Positions 33,745 to 45,280 of a stretch of 64,000 bases of DNA are shown here, one piece after another (the stretch's first letter is position 1; the number at the start of each line of letters is the position of its first letter). Made by a program: the position numbers and the translations under genes. The notes beneath the pieces were generated by a model, which made no database searches, was not told where the DNA came from, and was given only the letters and a program-made list of their open reading frames with translations. This DNA is from Leptoclinus maculatus (Eukaryota > Chordata > Actinopteri > Perciformes > Stichaeidae). Location of the stretch: NCBI GenBank assembly GCA_032191485.1, contig JAVDOI010000011.1, positions 22,786,887 to 22,850,886 on the forward strand, read 5' to 3'.

Positions 33745-34785
33745 AGAGAATTAAAAAAAAATCTTGAGCAAAGAAGAGTTTCTGTATTTGATGTACAAAT
33801 TGCTTCAGGAAATAGTTCTTCCTGAAATTCTCGTTCCCCCCCACACAACCAACACCGTGTCTCACGTGAGTGTCTTGTAACACACTTTTGTGAATACAGT
33901 TATTTGCTCATGCACAAGGTTTTGCCCTCTCTGTGCCTCCACATCAGAGAAACCAGACTGCACATGCTAGATCAATATAGAGAGCGTGTGTGTGATCAAT
34001 AACCAATCTGACTATAATTAATGTGGGATCGAGTGGGGTTTACAAGTAGTATACACACACACACACACGCACAAGTGCACACAATGGGATAAGCAGGACA
34101 TTGTCACAGATGATTTGGGGAGAAAGCGGGATGTGAGCTTTGAGCGAATCTCTCTTTCTTGCCATCCCTCCTCTCCTGCTGGCTATTGTGGGTCATTTCC
34201 CTTTTCTTGTTTTCTTTTCCTCTGGCCAAGAAGGGTAGATACAAAGTGTCGATGCCCTTCTCAACACCTCGTGTTCATACTGGTAGGAGATATTGAAAAA
34301 TGCTTTAGGGAAAAGAAAGGAAATTTAGAGAGAACAGAAGCTTTTCATACAACTTTGATTTTATTGTCATAGTTAAGACATTATTCTTATCGATCATTGT
34401 AACACTACTCACCAAGTTAGTTTCTGTGTAACAAGTTTAATAGATGGTTGTAGTAGGTTTTGAGTAGCCAAGAGTTGGCAACAGCAGTTCGCAACCGTGC
34501 AAAGATGCTGTCACAACATGTACAGATGTGTCGAAGATGGCTGGGAAGATATTTACACCCCTTGCCTCAATTGGAGTTGCGGCTAGTGTGATCCCATCGC
34601 AACATGGTCACTAGTTTGGAAGAGAAAACAAAAGTGACAAAAAAATATCCCCAAACATCACAGTTTATAGACCCACTACAACAAAGAAAAGAAAAAAAGG
34701 ATATATTTTCTCTTCACTGGCAACATTTTGGGCCAATTAGTTTTGAATAATTGGGCGTATTGTATGTTGTCTGCTTTGTTAATGA
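33745..34785. other. No recognised gene
   Basis: Contains a short (AC)8 at 34053-34068. ORFs are under 90 codons and unsupported. Confidence 0.45.
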
Positions 34786-34789
34786 GTTC

Positions 34790-35010
34790 TAAAAGCTTTG
34801 TGACATCCTTTTAATGCAGTGTTTGCTTGTATTTAACTTCGTACAGGTATTACAATTACAAGTGACACAACTGTGTGTCATCTGCATAATAAGAGATATG
34901 AGAGCAACAAATGATGTGCATAATGGGCACCATTTACACACAGGAAACTGAAGTGGCCTAAGAATTGATCCTTGCGAATCGTCACATATTACAGGGGCAG
35001 ACACATTCAA
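34790..35010 (-). mobile_element. L2-like LINE reverse transcriptase relic (inverted)
   Basis: In one minus-strand frame the translation reads SAPVICDDSQGSILRPLQFP, the decayed equivalent of the (V/G)PQGSILGPLLF motif. About 35 codons later, in a different frame, it reads YYADDTQLCVT, the catalytic YADD box with the TQL typical of L2 elements. The frameshift between these motifs, and substitutions such as DDSQGS for VPQGS, show a dead fragment. No tail or 3' UTR is identified downstream on the minus strand, so it is truncated at both ends. Confidence 0.75.
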
Positions 35011-35014
35011 TGAA

Positions 35015-35478
35015 CAGATGAAGCCTGATGTACTTCACAAGCTACTTGCTCCAAATACAAACAAAGTGGTGCCCCATTGGACTTTGTTATAGATGTCACA
35101 GAGTTTCTCAGGTCTCAGCAACTACACAAGTGAACTTAATGTTCTAACTGTTATAAGACCCTACTATTAATCATAATATTAAGCAATATATGACTTACAT
35201 ACATGTTGGCACATCATGCGCATGAATAATGGGAGAAACTGACACGATAGTCAATGGTTCCCAACTGGTTTAAATGGTTAATGTGCTTTGTACCTCCGGG
35301 AGGAGAAAAAAAGGTCTTAAGTGATTAAAGAATCATAGGACTGATCAATAAAACATGCAGAGAATGAAAAGGAAATCATTTAGAAAGCAAAGGAGTGGTA
35401 GAGTGGGAAAGGTCATGATTTAATACTCAGGAAAGATGAACTCTGACTTCTTCGAAAAATGTTGCAGCGCATTAACGT
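35015..35478. other. No recognised feature
   Basis: Upstream (minus strand) continuation of the RT relic is not recognisable. A short purine-rich patch lies near 35300. Confidence 0.4.
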
Positions 35479-35480
<2 letters not shown>

Positions 35481-35536
<56 letters not shown>

Positions 35537-35543
35537 GTGTGCG
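35481..35543. repeat. (GT)n microsatellite
   Basis: About 25 GT units, then GCGTGTGTGTGC interruptions. Confidence 0.96.
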
Positions 35544-35544
35544 C

Positions 35545-36105
35545 ATGCTTGGCACAAAGATAAAGTTTAAAATGGTGGAATGAAAAAGGAGGGGAAAGAT
35601 GCAAAAGCATGTTAAAGAAACAATGGTTGAACTCAATCATTTGTAGGGTTCATATTGACTGTCACTCACATACACATGCAGAGTTACCTCATCCCTCTCT
35701 CTCCATGTGTCACACATTCATTCTTTCTATCCTCCGTCTCTGATTCCCCCTAAAGGCATATGGGTCTTTTTCTTTCTTTATATCAAGATCCTGAATATGT
35801 TTGCAATAGTGATACTATGACACTTTCTACAGATTGCTGTATCAGTTTTAATATGGTCATTAACATTTTGTCATTTAAATTGCAAACAGCCTGACCCTCT
35901 GTTTCTTTTGTGTACGCATGTTTGACATTTAAAACAGACAGATGCTCTTTAGCTTTGGAAATGGATCAATTTGTATGCATTTATTTAATTTATTAACTTT
36001 ATTGTGGCATCAAATTAGACATGTGGCGTGCAGTGCTGTCTGCCAATCTGTTCAAATTTTCACCGGGATTTTCTAATTTTTTATACAGACAGAAACATTA
36101 TTTGT
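35545..36105. other. No recognised feature
   Basis: AT-rich with no supported ORF. Confidence 0.45.
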
Positions 36106-36131
36106 CACACACACACACACACACACACACC
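36106..36131. repeat. (CA)13 microsatellite
   Basis: Uninterrupted CA run. The next TG-type run starts about 140 bp downstream in the opposite sense. Confidence 0.93.
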
Positions 36132-36269
36132 TTCTGGTAAAACTCTTTGAAATGAATGCCTTACCGTGGTTACAGTAGCTGTGTGTCTCATCAACTCTTC
36201 AAGTTGTTGCAGAATGAAAGAAACACAGCGGCACAGTGTTTAGCCCCCTCATTGAAGTCTGTATCTTCT

Positions 36270-36272
<3 letters not shown>

Positions 36273-36335
<63 letters not shown>
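36273..36335. repeat. (TG)31 microsatellite
   Basis: Uninterrupted run of 63 bases. Together with the CA run at 36106 it forms a pair of inverted dinucleotide tracts. Confidence 0.96.
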
Positions 36336-36338
<3 letters not shown>

Positions 36339-36339
36339 C

Positions 36340-38235
36340 TTCCTGGGTAGAGGTTGCCGTGTGCTTGAGTAGCCTTCACAGATGGTCTTGTTCGACCACG
36401 TCTATAGATGATTATTGCAAAATGCCAACATTGACTAGCCGAGTGCATGCAAATGAACGACCTGTTCAGCCATCATCTAGTTTTTTCGAAACCAATCAAA
36501 CATCCAACTGATTTGAACACCCTCTGATCACCAAAAGCCATCGGTGGGTTTGAAATGCATGTTTTCTTTTTTGCATGATTTCAAACTTTCTGCTGCTCTT
36601 CGACCACATCATGTGTAACAAACAATTTAGTCAGGAAAAGCAACCAAATCGAAGCTTCAAATTGTGAGATTTTATCAAAATCGCTTTATTTTACTCATCT
36701 CACATACATTTTTCACCCAATTAAAAACCATTCGCACGAACCAGATCCTGTGAATTGCAACTGAGAAGCCACGAATGACCAACACACACGCGACAAAAAC
36801 TCAAAACTTCAACTGAACTGCAGGCTGCTGAACACAGAGCAGAGAGGAAAGTAGAACCCAAGACGGGCTGTAAGTAAAGATGTAAATAGTTCAATATTCA
36901 TAGCAAGTGGGGCTTCAATTTTGTTTCATTATTAGAAATACTTTTAGTCATTTGAAAAAAAATTTAATAAGTATATGCCATTCCATTGTTTGTAAAAGAA
37001 ATTCTAAAATAAATTAAAATTGCGTTCATATATATATATATATATAAATATATATTCATGGCATAACTGTTCTGCACACAAGACATGTTCTCTCTAGTTA
37101 GTCATGATTGTGCTGTTTCCATAGAGGTGCAGGAATTATATGTGATTTATATGTTGCAGTGAAAAAACGAGGCCACAGTGACTCAAATGTGACGGAAGCA
37201 AAAAACGCCCTGAAAGTGTTTAATTTGTGATGTGCTTCATTGTCTGCTTTACTTACATGTATCTGGATGAGCAGTTCAATAAATAAGCATCTGTTTCCTG
37301 CCCTTTAAAGTAGGAACATCAGGAGCACAGCAGGCTTTCAGATCCCCTCTGCATTGCGTGTGCATACTTCATTGCTCCTCCTTGTTTTCCATATCATGGT
37401 TTCAGGGCAGGGGGGGGGGGGGGGGGGGGGGGGTCTGTCTGTTGACAAGCAAGCGAAAGCTGTTTTCCTGTCCATCTTTTTCAAAATGTTATAAAACTGC
37501 TACAGACAAAACGTGTGGAAAAGTTAGAGTGCAAGCAAAAGGAAAATAAGATCTCTAACTATTGTATGAAGGAGCAACACTTTTTCAGACTTTCTTATAC
37601 CCTGAGACTACGTCGGAAATATGGTTTACTTGCTTCAAATTGCTGCTCTTATGGGTAAACACTCACATTTTCATGTTTTATCGCCGCCAGAAGCGTTGCA
37701 CGGGGCTGAGAAATGACAAACAGGCATATGAAGATAATAAAACCGTGTTTACAACCCATTACATAAACTTGAATGCCTGACCATCAACTGAAAGTCGAGG
37801 CTGATTTTCTTTTGGATTTGTGAAAGCTGACCGTTTTGGTTATGTTACAGTCATTAGTCATCTTTATCTTTCCTTCTTTCTCTATCTTGTCTGTGCCACA
37901 GTCAACTCTGCATCACATCTGTCAGCGGGCCATTCATCTTATGTGTGTGTGTGTGTGTGTGTGTGTCCTTGTTTAGGTGAATCACTGCTGGTGTTTGTAT
38001 GTGTATTTTGTGTCATCTTTTAGGCGTTTAGTCAGTGTTTGTGATGTGTGTTTTATCTCTTGGCGTGTCACTGCTGCACGCTGTCGATGGAACTATTGAC
38101 AGATCTCTCCCAAAAACAGGAAGATGTTAAAACGTTAAGATCATAAGCAAAGCTTCGGACTTACTTTACACACACACACACAGTTAACACCAACAACAGG
38201 ATACGTCCACCGACTCTCTCTCTCACACACACACA
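36340..38235. other. No recognised gene; simple repeats
   Basis: Contains a (TA)n at 37028-37055, the 24-base G run at 37410-37433, a (TG)12 at 37942-37966 and short CA runs near 38169 and 38224. ORFs are unsupported. Confidence 0.5.
37410..37433. repeat. 24-base G homopolymer
   Basis: Uninterrupted run of 24 G, the longest mononucleotide G/C run here. It is prone to length error in sequencing and to G-quadruplex formation. Confidence 0.9.
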
Positions 38236-38239
38236 CTCG

Positions 38240-38531
38240 TGTTTTCAAGACTTTTGGGGACATCACATTGACTTACATTCATTTCTTGTAGACTAACCCT
38301 AACCATAACCATAACTGCTACCAGCCTACTACTAACATTTACCTGAACCTTAACCTAATGCTAACCTTATCCTGAACTTAAACAAGGTCTACACTAAAGT
38401 ACAATCATGTACGATATGGGGACATGCATTTTGTCCCCATAAGGAAGGCGAGTCCCCACAATTTGACTGTGCAAACAGATTTATGTCCCCACAGCACTGG
38501 TTAAACCACACACACACACACACACACACAC
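38240..38531 (+). repeat. Fish dispersed repeat with telomere-like core and flanking CA
   Basis: The left block is CTTTTGGGGACATCACATTGACTTACATTCATTT. A CTAACCCTAACCATAACCATAACT core follows. The right block is GTCCCCATAAGGAAGGCGAGTCCCCACAATTTGACTGTGCAAACAGATTTATGTCCCCACAG. GGGGAC/GTCCCC lie near the ends as short inverted repeats. It closes with (CA)12 (38507-38531), and a CA run precedes it. I recognise it as a widespread fish repeat. The telomere-like part is internal and degenerate. Confidence 0.65.
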
Positions 38532-38534
38532 TGC

Positions 38535-40340
38535 CAACAATACCCAAATAAGAGCCCACACTTGCAGCCAGGTGAAAATAAACACACTGTTTATAGTTTG
38601 TAGGATATACAATATATCTAAAAATCTATTTTGCTTTCCGAGTCAAAAGCATCCAAACAGTGACTTTGCTGCAGCACATATGAACAGTTTCTGAGGGATT
38701 ATGTGCAAGTGTGAACAGTTTTGGTGGTTGTGAATACGTGTTTATATAATATCATTATTTGCATTTGTATACCCATCCAATCCTCTACAATCCTCCAGAT
38801 CTGTCTGTTTTGCATGATTATTTCTGAGTCCCGTCTTACAGGAATGTGTAAGCACTTTCTCTGAAATGAGGGAGAAAGCCTTTGGTTTGCTAAATCTTGC
38901 CTACACAACTTTTTAAGAAAACATTATCCAAAATTGGTCTCAGTTGAAGGATTATTAAGTCCTTATTTTATTCTTTTACAGGGGGGTGGCATTTTAATTT
39001 CAATCTAACTATAAAGCAAGGACTCTCTTGTCTGTATGTCCATGTGTCCTTCAGATGTCTCTAGAGCAGTCCATTCGGTCTACTATACACTTGACTGGTG
39101 TATTGTTGGGGACCCAAAGACTTGCAGTGTTGAATTACGAGTCAAAACTGTCATCCGAAGCGAGTCTTTGCAGGCAGCGGTTCTCTGAACAGGCACACCG
39201 GAACATGCGCTGCACTAGTTTGTAGTATTGTGAGAAGACAGCAATGGTATGTACATGTGGGAGATTAGTGATTAAGATCAATACAAAAACTGTAGATGGT
39301 TTAGGGATCAAAAATTGTAACGCCACAAAAATCACAAACCTCAAAATCAGTGGTTTCATAAATGTTACTGTACAACATGTTATCCACGTGCTAGTCTGCA
39401 GGTAACAACAAACACAAAGACGGACCGAAAACCGAAACACATGCTGAAGGCAAACACAACATAACAACATGATAACATGTGCTTGTGTTTCTTAATATGA
39501 TTATGTATTATATATTTAATAATAATATTATATTATTATTATGCTGCATATATATATATATTTTTGTTATTTACGTTTGAACATCAGTGGGATTCTGGAT
39601 AAAGTGTTCTTACTTCCAGAGCAGAGTCCATGAGACTGGGACTTTTGTTAGCTGAGGGTTAGAACGTAGATTGACTGCTAAATTGAGAGCTTCAACTTCA
39701 GCCTTGGATCCTTCTTCACTAAGAAAAAAAAGTCAATCGCCTGCATTATATGAATATAAATGTATGGAAGCAAAGGAACTGCAGCATGTGTGTAAGATCT
39801 GATGAAGATGCTGTATGGAGTATTTAAATAATGCATGAAAGACTGAACTCATCCAGTATATGGTCTATTCATGATGGATGGTTGGTTTCTTCAGGACTGT
39901 GGTGTTTGTGCTGTTACACAAGCAGCAGCTTTAGAGCCCGGTCTGAAGGGCTGTTCACTGCATAAGTGTTGAGGTTGTATAACCGCGGCTGGGCCTTTTC
40001 CACTCTCTTGGTGTCGTTTCGATGCACATAGAAACCTCCACTGTACATTGGCAAGGGACCTACCCCAGTCAAGGGTCTTCTTTATTAGCATCGCCGCCAT
40101 TCTGCCCACTCATTCTTACCAGCCTGCAATACTGAACACACAAGGGACCATGATGACCCTTACTGGAAACACAAGGGCCCACGCTTTATCACACAGAGCT
40201 TCATATTCAAACTGCTATACATTACTGTACTGTGACTGTATGCTCGTCTGGCTCCGTAGCATGTCCTGTAGCTTGGTGACAGAGAGGGTCCAGACCTTAT
40301 ACATGGGGACCCCAGGTCTGTGAGTCAATAAGAGGAAAGG
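38535..40340. other. No recognised gene
   Basis: Contains an A/T-only patch at 39501-39562 (TAATAATAATATTATATTATTATTATG and a (TA)n). ORFs up to 111 codons have no domain. Confidence 0.45.
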
Positions 40341-40342
40341 AA

Positions 40343-40385
40343 GGCCTTACCATAGAGTTTATAAGAAGTGGATGTAGTCACGCTT
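40343..40385 (-). repeat. Short inverted fragment of the 'TGACTACGTCCATTTCTTATACAG' repeat
   Basis: The minus-strand reading GCGTGACTACATCCACTTCTTATAAACTCTATGG matches 51327-51355 (AATGACTACGTCCATTTCTTATACAGTCTATGC). Only the terminal part is present. Confidence 0.5.
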
Positions 40386-40389
40386 TTGA

Positions 40390-42460
40390 AACCTTGAGTA
40401 AAACTGAACGCTGAACAAGGCAAACAAAAAGGTAACAATGAACCTTCATGAAGTGAAAACACACTATGAACATCATGCGGGCTTCACTTTTCAGAACCAG
40501 TTTTCTCGCCTGGGCCTTTAGCATCTTTTAGCAGCATCTTCATCTTTAACAGCACAACTTAATGCTAGTCTTTACTGTTAGCAATACACTTTGTTCTCAC
40601 AACATGCTAAACAGTTAGTTTGAAAGTTTGCTCAGTAGAACTTGACCCTTCCATTTAGTGTGTGCCTGTTCTTAAGATGGTATTTTATTACGCTCAAAGC
40701 ATATTTCTGTAGAAAGAAATATGGTATATTTACCTCCTCATCCTAAATGAGCTCAAAACACAAAGTAAACCTGTTTGCCGTTATACTTTGGTGGCAGCAT
40801 AGGAACTGATGTGCCTCCTGCACAGGAACACTTAGAGCTGTAGTTGAACCGTTCTCCTTCCAAATCGCCTATACAATGTCATCAAACACGCCAAATTCAG
40901 CTTTGCTTCAGAGGTTACATTTTCAAACCAGGTGAGGGTATTTCATCTGATTTGACCCAAAAGAACTTGGGGTGTAGTCCTAACCACCATCTCGCCCTAC
41001 TTTTCTTTTTATGAAATATGATGGTATGAGACTAAATTTCCACAGTAAGCAACAATCATTATGATTTCCACATGTAACACTGGATTGCAAGACTTCGAAA
41101 AGTATATTTACTCGCCACATAGTCCCATAGACTTGCTCATAGTCGCTCTGGAGTTTTGCACCCATGGTTTCACATGACTGCTGTCCCGAAAACTGTGAAC
41201 ACCAGACACAGAGAGAAGAATAGAAACCACACTCATCCGCAGTCATTTTAATTCCTGGAAATGCCGGAGGTCACTTTCTGTGAAAGGATGAGTCGAGAGG
41301 TTAAACAGTGGGGGCTGAGAGAAAGGAGAGACAGGTGAGTGGAGACAGACAGATGAGAGGAGCCATGAAGTGAGTCAGAGAGGGATGATATGTGGGTCGT
41401 GACTCCACGGTTTGCTGTGAATCTGTCTCTTCCTCTTCATTACTCTCATGACCTGACCCGACTGGTTGCTTCAACCAGACTCGCCGCACGCTGGCTGGCT
41501 GGATGGGTGGCTAATTGCCCGGCTAACTGATGGATGGATGACTGATCCAGTACCCGGATGACTTTGTTCTGGGTGGAGGGACAATGGCGACTGACTGATG
41601 AACGTTTGGGAATGCACAGATTAATGGATAAAGAAAAAGTGAAGGTTTGGACAACTGCATCGATAAGTGGACCAACAAATTGAGTTGGCCTTTGTGACTA
41701 CTGGTATCTAGAAACTAATGGTGTACTATTCGTTCAAGCATTAATAAGAGCTTTCAATGAAATGATCATGCTGTTTCTAATGTTTATCTCTGCGTAAAGG
41801 ACTGTGCGTGCTGCTGTTGAGTAAACACATAATCCATTAAAGCGAGAAGGCTATCCTAACTTCTCTCTACAGCTTTGTCTAAACCAGCCTCAACATCAAT
41901 ACCAGGAGGGATGAATGCTGTTCATTTCAGGCGTGTTGCTTTAGATAGATTTGCAAACAGCTATGGGAATGACTCCCGTATCAGCTGGAAAGAAAGAAGG
42001 GGGGGAAAGCAATTGGAGTTAGACCTTGTCTCAGCAGCAGAAAAGCAGCAGCTGTGAGTAGTCCATCAGTGTCTGACCCATACTGCTGTGCACGGATCTC
42101 TACTATTGCATGATTAAAAACAATGAACTTTAGGTAAAGATTGTGGTTGTCGAGGGTGGATCACCAAGCGAGCAACAAGTGCAACTCCCCAGAGCCCCAG
42201 ACCACTTAAGTGCGATATCAACTGCTACATTTTTGACTAACCTTTTGCCCATAAAGGGATCGTGTGTCCAAATCTAGTATTAAGTATGTATTGTCCTCAA
42301 ATGGTGCTTAGTTCTTGATAAAGTTGGGTTTTATCAAATTACCACAAAGTGACCACATGAGACGCACAACATGAAACAGGTCATTTGGTTGATGTTCGGT
42401 CTTTGTGCAAAATATAATGAAGCTGCCGTCTTTAGTGCGATGCCTGCATTGTACTTGATG
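40390..42460. other. No recognised gene
   Basis: Unsupported ORFs only. GGATGG/GGCTGG-type short tandem motifs lie near 41490-41560. A CTCTCTACAG at 41862-41871 looks like a splice acceptor but the sequence after it is not recognisable. Confidence 0.4.
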
Positions 42461-42464
42461 GGGC

Positions 42465-42540
42465 CCAAGAACACATTTTCGTGGCTGCTCCCGTTAGGGG
42501 TCACCTCAGCGGATCATCTGTTTCACTCTAGTTGGTAACC
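42465..42540 (+). repeat. Short fish repeat fragment ('GGCTGCTCCCGTTAGGGGTC')
   Basis: GTGGCTGCTCCCGTTAGGGGTCACCTCAGCGGATCATCTGTTT is a sequence found widely in fish genomes, from memory. Its parent element is uncertain. Confidence 0.4.
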
Positions 42541-42544
42541 CGGG

Positions 42545-44080
42545 TCTCGACCGATCCGGTATGGAAATCTGATTTTATGAGCTGAAAATTGTATTTGGCT
42601 GTGAGGCGACAGCGCTTACCGGTGCACCAATATACCGTCCCTCCGTTAGATGACAACAAAAAGACACTCTGTTGTGCGCGATAAAGGCCTGTATCAAGTG
42701 AGGAAATCCCAGTCAGACAGAGAAAAATGAAATAGTCAAATGGCACAATAGTAGAGCAGCCATCAAGATGAATAAAATCCAGTGTAAATCCAGTAAAGAT
42801 GCCAAATAAAAAGTGAAATAATTTCCCTTGCTAATTGTTGCTATTCTGTCTTATTTAAAGTTCCTCTGAACTAAGTATATTCTCTCCAATCTAGCCCCCT
42901 GTGCTAATTAACACAGTGATATACTGACTCAGCAAGAGTATGATACCGCACCATGCGGCCTGTTGGGGCCTTCATCCAGGAACATTTTTGTTAATATGAT
43001 GCAATGAATTGGTAGTTCCTGGGCGAGAATACAAAAGAAAGTCTCCTGCATGAACCCATCCACCACCTAAACCATAATTTGAAAAATAAATACTGCAGAT
43101 ATTGCAAAAAAAATGATATTCAGATGGAGATGTGCTGACATATATTGCCAAAGCAGCCTCTCAGAACGACTGCGCTACATCTCTTATCATTGCTGTGTAT
43201 TTCCTGGGTGTATTAGAGTGCACTTCAAGTGTGCCTGACGGTTGGATGGAAACCTGCTCTCTGCCAATATGTAGAGGAGGGGGGGATTAGTGGGATGCTG
43301 CCCCAGGCTGAGGGGCCCTGACCTGGGTTAAGGATAGCAGCCCTGTCCCCTCTCTGCCCTTCACCATGGAGAGAAGTGAGAAAGGCAGCGAGAGAGACAA
43401 GAAGATGGAGAAATCACTCGCATCCCTCCTTCCCTGTCCTGTCCTTCCTCCTTGATCTCTTCCTTCCTCCCTCTTCCCCTGCCCTCCATCTCTCTCATTG
43501 ACTCCCTCTGCCTCTCTGGGCATCTCTTCATCTGGCTTTATTACAGTATCAGACACCCGGGGTCAGGGAGTTCATCCAGACTGAAGTGTAGCAGCTTTGC
43601 ATCAGGGGAATAAACTCTTGTGGTTTGTCCTCATGTGGCACCAGGGCTCATGTACCGCTGAACTCAGGGTGCCTGGCGCATATCGCGGCCGTATGAAAGA
43701 GCACTTTAAAGAAAACAACACGTCAGAACAGTTGGCATTGCCTGATGTCAGTCAGTCAACCGCAGCAGCAAGCTGCTTTCCATTTGCCCAAAAGGGATTT
43801 TGATACACAAGGACAAGAAGGACAAAATAATGGGGAAATAGTTTTCGTAAGGTAGAACACATTTGCAGTGTGATTATGGTCTTGGTTTAAAAGTAACAGT
43901 ACCCTGTGACTTCCCCTCCAAATGTGCTCCCTTTACTGCTGGATATTCAGCCTGTGTGTGTCAGGCTGTGTGTGCTTGTATATTTGCATAATGAAGAACT
44001 TTTTTGAGGGAATTTGACTGGATTTCACGTGCAGGTTTCTTCCAATTGCTTTTCATGCGGCTCAAGGGATGGCAATGTGC
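42545..44080. other. No recognised gene
   Basis: A CT-rich tract lies at 43420-43520 (CCTTCCTCCC type). TTCACCATGG at 43361-43370 looks like a strong initiation context, but the frame is short and ends in the CT-rich tract. Confidence 0.45.
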
Positions 44081-44084
44081 GTCT

Positions 44085-44740
44085 GTTGGACGGTCCACCA
44101 CTTTGGTTGTAATTATCTCTACAACTATTGTATGGATTGTCCTGACATTTGGTACGTTCATGGTCCTTGGTGGATAAATCCTACTGACTTTGGTGACCCA
44201 CTGAATTATCCGAGCACCACCATGAGGTTGACATTGTTTTTTTTTGGTGAAATATCTTCACATCTATTGGATGGATTTCCACATTTCAGCTATCGTGCCG
44301 AAAGGATGAAAGGTAATAAGTTCACTTATCCTGTGAAATGTTGGCAATCCGCTGACTCCTCCTCTGTGGTGCCACGATTTGTGGTTGTCAAGGAAATGTC
44401 TCTACAACTATTGAATGGATTGCCATGGAATTTGTTTCAGACATTCATTGATGAATTGCACTCATTTTTGTGATACTTTCACTCTTCCTCATCATCAGTT
44501 CACAATGCGTCCCATACTTTTAGTTTATGATCAAATATTGGCAAAACTAATGACATTCCCATCAGCCTCAGCTAGACATTGCATAAAGTGCTATTTGGCA
44601 ATTGTTAAGCTGTCATACCTAACTAATGGTGAATATTGGAAACATACCTGCATTGTCATTGTGTGCTTGACATTAGGCTCAAAACACCACTGTGCCTAAG
44701 TACAGCCTCACAGCAATATCACACGAGCACAAACAATTTT
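44085..44740 (+). repeat. Fish dispersed repeat family E, longest copy, internally repetitive
   Basis: The motif ACAACTATTG.ATGGATTG recurs at 44121, in diverged form at 44260 (ACATCTATTGGATGGATTTC) and at 44403, giving an internal period of about 140 bp. Between them are CATGGTCC.TGGTGGATAAATCC, GGTGACCCACTGAATTATCC, ACCACCATGAGGTTGACATT and later ACTAATGACATTCCCATCAGCCTCAG. It ends CTCAAAACACCACTGTGCCTAAGTACAGCCTCACAG. The 134-codon and 94-codon frames inside it are incidental. Shortened copies lie at 690-862 and 63560-63720. Confidence 0.75.
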
Positions 44741-44744
44741 ATTG

Positions 44745-45280
44745 AATATTGAAAAGTATAATCAGATGATTCTGTATGCTTAGTATAGTCTTGTTTTTCT
44801 ACCGAAAGGCTAGTATCCTTCAAGAGTAATTGTTGTTCTGCCTCCCTGTGCCAACGAGGCTCTGATGTGACATACTGCAGATCCATTGAAACAGAACCTC
44901 TGTCCTAAATTGAACAGAGAGCCTTTGATCCAGACAATGAGGACAATGAGGTATCCGTTAGCAGTTTTTAGTCATCTGAAAGAGGAGGTTAAATTTAAGT
45001 ATGAAACTCTGCTAAATGCCATAGGCCTCTGTAAGTGATGTGTGCAAAATGACACATGGTTAAACCTGCACCAATCGGTGAGCCTTGTGAACTGCAGTGG
45101 GCCAAGACAGCCACTGATAGATGACATTTGTTCCATTTATTTTCGTAAAATTGAGATACGAATCATTCGTTGTGCCGGTGGTTGACATTTAAAGAACAAG
45201 TAAAGAGAGGGACCAACCCTGAAAACCTGGTTAAAACCTTTGACAGCAGTAACGTTGGATCTGAACCTTTGGATTGGTCC
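44745..45280. other. Unique-looking flank of minisatellite
   Basis: No recognised feature. A small GGACAATGA tandem pair lies at 44940-44957 (GACAATGAGGACAATGAGG). Confidence 0.45.

Noticed and set aside
38295..38370. Interstitial telomere
   Set aside because: The CTAACC motifs are irregular and lie inside a recognisable dispersed repeat.
43361..43450. ATG in strong context (TTCACCATGG) with a charged start MERSEKGSERDKKMEK
   Set aside because: The frame ends after about 29 codons in a CT-rich tract and no splice donor or downstream exon is recognisable.
44069..44473. 134-codon ORF
   Set aside because: It lies within a dispersed fish repeat with internal duplication and has no domain.
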